From Cristatella mucedo (lineage: Eukaryota; Bryozoa; Phylactolaemata; Cristatellidae), in NCBI GenBank assembly GCA_009760855.2, contig WPIO01000011.1, positions 8,526,501 through 8,586,500 on the forward strand: 60,000 nucleotides of DNA. Direction: 5' to 3'. Each line of letters starts with the position of its first letter. Positions within the stretch are counted from its first letter, which is position 1. The notes under the pieces are model-generated. The model saw only the letters and a list, made by a program, of their open reading frames with translations. It was not told the origin of the DNA and did no database searches. Below are positions 54,525 to 60,000 of the stretch, in pieces. The position numbers and the translations under genes are program-made.

Positions 54525-57500
54525 ATATTGATAATAATAATGCACTTAATAAAGCGCCCCCAGAGAACTTAATCTTTTTCAGGCGCTTTACATTTGCTGC
54601 AAAGAGAAATGCAATCGAACGATGAGTAATATCATGCTTGAAAAACAAACAAAATAAATAACTTGGTTAGGTGTGACATGCACAGGGTCAGCATGCAAAT
54701 GTGGTTAGTGGCAGCATGCACAGTGTCAGCACGCATAAGCACATCAAGGACGAATCACAAGGACCCACTAAATGCTGTCCTAAATAAGTGTGTTTTCAGT
54801 TCTTTTTAAATGTGGTCAGTTCAGGGGATGTTCTGACGCAAGTCGGGAGGGAGTTCCAGGCTTTGGGAGCATACGAACTAAATGCCCGGTCTCGAAAGGA
54901 TTTGAGGTTTGTACGAGGTATTTGTGGACCCTTGGATTCCGAAAAGCGGGTGGTATTATGCGTGGCCTGATGGGGGAGTATATCTGAGAGATAGGCTGGA
55001 GCCAAATAACGAAGTGACCTAAAAGTGAGCGACAAAACCTTGAAGTCAATCCGTTGGTTGACTGGTAGCCAGTGCAAGTCGGCGAGAAGTGTTATAATGT
55101 GCCAACTGCGACGCTCACGACAGACAAGCCTAGCTGCGGAGTTTTATACATATAATTCATTTTATATATAGCGCCCCAAGAGAACTTAATTTCTATTCAG
55201 GCGCTTCACGTATGCCTCTCGGAGCTCGAGCCAACGACCTCGGCCAGACCTTGGTCAGGGCGAGCACCTTAACCGCTAGACCAAACCAGTTTTGCACCAG
55301 CTGCAATCGCCTGATCGCATATGCTCGGAGGCCAGTAAGCAGTGAGTTGCAGAAGTCGAGACGGGATGTCACAAATGCATGGACCAACTTGGACGTGGTA
55401 TCCTTATCTAAACAAGCCCGAATTTTAGCAATGTTATGAAGCTGAAAATGGGCAGATTTGACCGTGGAGCTGATATGGTCGTCTAACGAGAGGTCGCTTT
55501 GGAATATGACACCTAGATTTCGAGCTGATTCAACAGGAGATATGCTTGCAGAGCCAATTTTTAGAGTCAGCCTTTCCAATCTCTGAATCACACTGGGTTT
55601 GCCCATAACTAGTAAGTTAGTTTTATCATCGTTTAGTTTTAGAAAATTTGCTGCCATCCATGTGCGGATGTCATCAATGCATGCAGCAAGTGAGTTTAGA
55701 GAATTTGAGGTGCTCGAAGGCTGGGAGGGATCAAAGCAAAGTTACAACTGAGTGTCATCCGCATTGAAGTGAAAGCCTAGGTTGTGCTTGGCAATCACAT
55801 CAGCAAGAGGCAGAGTACAAACCATGAAAAGAACCGGACCTAGCACGGACCCCTGAGGTACTCCATATTTCAGAGGTACTTCAGATGATCTTTGTCGATT
55901 CACGTCAATACTCTGGAGTCTCCCACTGAGATAGGACCTGAGCCACTGCAGAGCAGTGCCAGTGATGCCCAGGCGAGATGAGAGGTGCTCTAGAAGAACT
56001 TTGGGATCGATAGTCTAAAAAGCTGCCCATATATCGAGCAAAACAAGCAGAGACACTCTACCCATGTCTGCAATCCTAATTAGGTCGTTGTATACCCTAA
56101 GCAATGCTGACTCTGTGGAGTGATTAGCTCTAAAGCCAGACTGGAACTTACTAGCAAGGTGTGAGGTTTCGATATATGAGTTCAGCTGGTCCGCCACGAT
56201 CCGTTCCAGTGTCTTTGATAGGAACGGTAGAAGAGAGACTGGGCGGTAGTTGCTTAAGTTCTCTTGGTCTAGTGTCGCTTTTTTGAGAAGTGGCCTGACT
56301 ACAGCTTTTTTTAAATGATTGGGACATGACCTGAGGCTAATGACATATAAATGATGTTAGTTATGCGTGACAGCAGCATATCAATGCAACGTAGGAATAT
56401 GGTCCAGAGGACTTGTTGTCTTCTTTGATTGGAATACGAACTTCAGGACTAGATCACTAGTGACCTGCTTAAATGTAGACATTTAGGTGTAGCCAGGAAT
56501 CGGGGAACAGCATTCTAGTGGGGATGTCGTCATCGCAGGGATGGATTACCTGATCTGTCTATCTTTTGCACAATGAATCGAGAGAAGCGATCGGGTAGAT
56601 CATCGCAAGGATCATTAGGTAAGGAGCTAAGCTGGGAGCGGTGGAGATGGTTTATCGTCGACATCAGCATTTCGGGATTGTGCACCTGCGATTCAACAGT
56701 GTTTTTATAGAAGCTAGACTTGGCCTTTGCTAGGATCAATTGGTACGGCCTACAGTAGTCTTCATATGCCTGTCGATGGACAGTCAGTCCCGATCTTTTG
56801 TATGTTTTTTCAAGCTTTCGCTTAGTAAACCTGGCTAGTTTAATGTCTGTGGTAAACCATAGGCCGTCTGGGCGGGCGCACAGTGTGCTTTGCCACAGGT
56901 GCAAACTCGTCGAGCATGTCAGCTAGTGTCGTGTTGTAGTTGTCTACCAATGATGAAAGATCGGAGGGAGGACTGAGCAACAGAGGTGAAGCAGATATTC
57001 TCGCACGGACAGCATCGATGTCAAGGGTCTTGAGGTTTCGCGATTCACAGGTTATTTTAGAGGAGGAAATGGGCACACACTATAGATTGAATGTGATCTG
57101 CATGTGGTCAGATAAGCAGGGTTTGTTAATAATTGGTGATGATAAAGTGCAGTTGTATGAAAAAGTCTGGTCGAGTGTGTGACCCTTGATGTGGGTAGGG
57201 CCATGCACATGAGCCACAGGAGACAATGAGTCAGTCAATGCACGGAATTCGGTGCTGAGAGCGTCAGATAAATTATCAAAGTGAACGTTGAAATCACCCA
57301 TAACGAGGAAAGATCGACTTCTTGCACAGAGAATTAAAATGAGATCGGAGAAATCTGAGATAAAGGAGGATTTGGTACCTGGTGGGCGATAAACCACTGC
57401 CACTATCGGAAGCTTCTTTTCGGATGAGGCCAAGACAATTAATTCAAAAGACTGCTTCGAGGGTACTGCAAATGAATTGAAGTTGAATTTCGAGCGCACG

Positions 57501-57585
57501 ATAATAGCAAATCCACCTCCAGTTTTGATTGATCTAGGGGTGTGAAAGAACGAGAAACCAGATGAGGTTGCGTCATTAATTGTCT
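54525..57585 (-). mobile_element. LINE-A copy A3, longest (EN to tail), broken
   Basis: Read 57585 to 54525. Endonuclease part: SGFSFFHTPRS, KTGGGFAIIVRSKFNF, then PPGTKSSFISDFSDLILI and SFLVMGDFNVHFDNL. Linker: RPDGLWFTTDIKLARFTKRK. RT begins near 56270 ([20 protein letters not shown]) and includes NADD. The C-terminus is split by a SINE-A at 55145-55290. 3' UTR and hairpin end at 54533. The N-terminal part of EN and the 5' UTR are missing. Stops and frameshifts make it inactive. Confidence 0.88.
55145..55290 (-). mobile_element. SINE-A nested in LINE-A copy A3
   Basis: A full reverse SINE-A (tail ATATAATTCATTTTATATA, hairpin, B-box, A-box ending GACCAAACCAG) sits inside the LINE block GGAGTTTT|GCACCAGCTG. 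AGTTTT flanks both sides, a short target duplication. Confidence 0.85.
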
Positions 57586-57759
57586 AATTTAATTGTTTAA
57601 TTTTCCAATAAGCTCGAGAGCCCAATCGTCCACTCAGGCTCGTAATAAGCTTTGGGCCACACAGTATTGGGTAAGAGTTTCAGGGTGATCTTAGATTGAG
57701 CTCATTCACCGCTATTTCAAATCGGCCAACTTTCAGCTGCGGAAAGTCGCAAAGTTTCG
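57586..57759. other. Intergenic, nothing recognised
   Basis: AT-rich link between two oppositely oriented LINE-A copies. Confidence 0.4.
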
Positions 57760-58140
57760 GTGCTGCTTAGGCAGAATTATTACACTTAAGTTGGTCCATG
57801 CATTCGGGACATCCTGTCTCGAGTTCTGTAACTCACTATTTTCAGGTCTTCCGGCCTGTGCAATAAGACGCTTAAAAATGGTGACATTTTACGAAACTAC
57901 GCTTGCCTGTCGCATTTAAGTGTCGCATTTGCCACACGCCACCACTTCTGACTGACCTGCACCAGCCCCTTCCCCATTGACTTCGCGTCGAGTTCAAGAT
58001 TTTGTTCTCCTCTTTCAGGTCACTTCTGTGCTCCAGTTCTCGTTCTTCAGCCTACCTTCCAGAATTACGTGTCGTACTACCTACCCACTCTTCTGACTCA
58101 AGTCGCTTAGCTGTGCCTCGAACTAACCTCAAATCTATAA
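57760..58140 (+). mobile_element. Old LINE-A C-terminal fragment
   Basis: AAGTTGGTCCATGCATTCGG, TGTGCAATAAGACGCTTA and TGTGCCTCGAACTAACCTCA follow LINE-A order with heavy decay. Confidence 0.65.
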
Positions 58141-58255
58141 GAGACTATGTTACCTAACTGTGGCTCTGGTGGCGAAAGTGATAGTGGAGTCTCACTGAGA
58201 CACAATCGCGGACGTGAGAGGTAAATGAGACCATCTCTCTCTCTCTCTTTCCTGA

Positions 58256-58910
58256 CTTGTCCACAATTAAAAAGAAACCAACGTGTGCAATCAGTCGGTT
58301 ACAAATGGTGCAAAACTTTGCTGCCAGGCTTGTCTGTCGTGAGCGTCGCAGTTGCCACATCACAACACTTCTCGCCAACCTGCACTGGCTACCAGTGGAG
58401 CAACGCATCCCATTCAAGGTTTTTTCGCTCACTTTTAGGTCACTTCATCCTTTGGCTTCAGCCTATCTCTCAAATCTATTCACCCGAGCCAAGTATCGTA
58501 CCACCCGCTTTTCGGAATCCAACAGTTTTCCAGTACCTCGAACAAACCTCAAATCCTTTAGAGACCGTGCATTTAGTTCGTATGCTCCCAAAGCGTGGAA
58601 CTCCCTCCCGACCTGCGCCAGAAAATCCCTGACCTGACCACATTTAAAAAGAACTTAAAAACACACCTATTTATGACCGCATTTAGTGGGTCCCTGTGAT
58701 TCGTCCTTTATGTGCTCATGCGTGCCGACACTGTTGCATGCTGCCACAAACCAAACTTGCATGCTGACCCTGTGCATGTCACGCCTAACCATTTCATTCT
58801 CATGTTATTCTTGTTGTTTCTCGAGCATGCTACCACTAACCATCAGATCGTGCTTCCTTTGCAGCAATTATAAAGCGCCTAGAAAGAGATTAAGTTCTCT
58901 GAGGGACGTG
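58256..58910 (+). mobile_element. LINE-A 3' part
   Basis: Frame 58257-58637 shows LQMVQNFAARLVCRERRSCH, HWLPVEQRIPFKVF and DRAFSSYAPKAWNSLPTCAR. The 3' UTR leads into the hairpin at 58872, broken after GTTCTCTGAGGG by a SINE-B. The tail resumes at 59086 with GAGGGCACTTTATCCAA. Confidence 0.8.
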
Positions 58911-59085
58911 ATGGCACACTAGGTAAGTCGGTTTCTTTTCACGACCTCGGTACCGAGGTCATGGGTTCGAATCTTAAGGTGGGCAATCCCTTATTGCCAC
59001 TGCAAGCGGCGGTGATAGCTGTCAAGGCTCTTCTGTCGTTATACAAAAGAGACGGTTAAATCCTATTGTTTTTATTTATTTTATT
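58911..59085 (+). mobile_element. SINE-B nested in a LINE-A hairpin
   Basis: Head ACGTGATGGCACACTAGGTA, B-box ATGGGTTCGAATC, body and TATTT tail as at 23.08 kb. GAGGG lies on each side, consistent with a short target duplication. The hairpin's closing arm was cut by the insertion. Confidence 0.82.
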
Positions 59086-59344
59086 TGAGGGCACTTTATC
59101 CAATATGTATATCCAAAAATGTATTTATTATTATAATTATATTATTATTGCTCTTATACGTACATATGCGCGAGCTGGCAGAGCTACCGCGGTTGGGGGA
59201 ATGCAGCTGCGGCGGGCAACGTCGCCTTCATCAAAGGCTGGACGCTGCTCCGAGTCAACGACCCAACCACCTGCTGTAGGTGGGGCATACGTTAGTGGCA
59301 GGACGCTTCGCTAATTACAACAGCAGTAGCAGGCGCCCTCAAAC

Positions 59345-59484
59345 ATCCACGCCTCTAGTTCGTGTGTTGCTCACGCCTGGAACTCACTCCAGACTGAGAT
59401 CACAAGATTCCTTGACCTGATGACTTTCAAACACAAGCTAGAAACGCAGCTTTTTCTCACAGCATTTGCTTGGTCCGTATGTAT
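59345..59484 (+). mobile_element. LINE-A C-terminal fragment
   Basis: GCCTGGAACTCACTCCAGAC, CCTTGACCTGATGACTTTC and CACAGCATTTGCTTGGTCC match the decayed LINE-A 'AWNSLP..TSPDLTTFK..FL.TAFSGS' stretch. Confidence 0.6.
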
Positions 59485-59670
59485 AATATAATTCATTCGT
59501 GTAGCGCCCTAAGAGAACTTAATCTCTCCAAACAGGAGCTTCACGTATGCTACACGGCTCGAGCTTTCGACCCACTAAATTCTGTCCTAAATAGGTATGT
59601 TTTTAAGTTTCTTTTACTTTGATCTCGGTCTTTAAAGGCGCACACCTTAAACACTGGGCCAAACCACCGC
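59485..59670 (-). mobile_element. SINE-A with an internal LINE-A segment
   Basis: 59485-59570 is the SINE-A tail and hairpin side. 59571-59617 is LINE-A (CCCACTAAATTCTGTCCTAA, then ATAGGTATGTTTTTAAG). 59620-59670 returns to a SINE-A head (TGATCTCGGTC, GGGCCAAACCACC). Confidence 0.65.
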
Positions 59671-60000
59671 GAAAGCGTTTTATTTTTATTACATTGTGAT
59701 TTGCGCTGGGCCAAACCAGCTTGGCACCAGCACAGTAGCTAGCCAGCCTACTAGCTCCTCCAATGTGCCTTGGCGCAGCTCGCTCAGCGGCTTCCAATTT
59801 TCTTGCCGCTCCTTGCAATATGTTAGAATCTTTTCGGTGATCTGGTCATCAGTTCATTTGTAACTCACGGTGATTTACGGCGTTGTCTATTTTTTATCTG
59901 GCTATGACAATCGGGTTACGTATGATCTCTTGCTTAGCAGCTAGCACAAGGCTGGCAACGTGTAGCCAAGACTTACTTTGGTGCGAAGTAGTTCATTCAT

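Overview
This window is eukaryotic nuclear DNA from an intron-rich, repeat-rich animal. The evidence is GT-AG introns, long simple repeats, tRNA-derived SINEs, many 5'-truncated LINEs of L2/CR1 type and DNA-transposon relics. The organism cannot be fixed from sequence alone. A single-domain secretory-type ACE, LINEs and SINEs with a shared 3' tail, and a SPIN-like hAT relic fit an aquatic invertebrate, plausibly a lophotrochozoan such as a mollusc; that is inference.

Two protein genes are well supported. (1) A complete angiotensin-converting-enzyme-like metallopeptidase gene lies on the + strand, 11235-42225, in 13 exons. All 12 junctions have AG/GT borders and compatible phases, and the spliced CDS is 2034 nt (677 aa plus stop). 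It has a signal peptide, one M2 peptidase domain (HEMGH at residues 390-394, third zinc ligand E418) and a hydrophobic C-terminus. A GC/CpG-rich block (about 9.73-11.23 kb) sits at its 5' end and an AATAAA plus GT-rich element at 42.65 kb. (2) A CDK9 (P-TEFb kinase) coding region lies on the - strand, 50616-51746, in a single uninterrupted exon, with a plausible 5'-UTR splice acceptor just upstream.

Layout: 0-9.7 kb holds no supported gene, only LINE-C and SINE debris. 9.7-11.2 kb is the CpG-rich ACE promoter region. 11.2-42.7 kb is ACE, whose introns hold most of the repeats. 42.7-50.6 kb is intergenic and largely LINE-A remnants. 50.6-51.8 kb is CDK9. 52-59.7 kb is a nested LINE/SINE cluster. 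In this report LINE-A means an L2-like LINE with EN-RT domains and an (ATT)n tail; LINE-C and LINE-D are two other L2/CR1-like families seen mainly as 3' parts; SINE-A and SINE-B are two tRNA-headed SINEs.

The most informative non-genic signal is a nested hairpin at the 3' end of both LINE-A and SINE-A: outer stem AGCGCC/GGCGCT and inner stem AGAGA/TCTCT. Several copies show compensatory stem changes, which suggests that the SINE borrows the LINE's reverse-transcriptase recognition structure. Other notable items are a SPIN-like hAT relic inside an old LINE, a composite repeat made of two fused LINE tails present at two loci, a fold-back element with inverted arrays, and loss of one conserved disulfide cysteine in the ACE.
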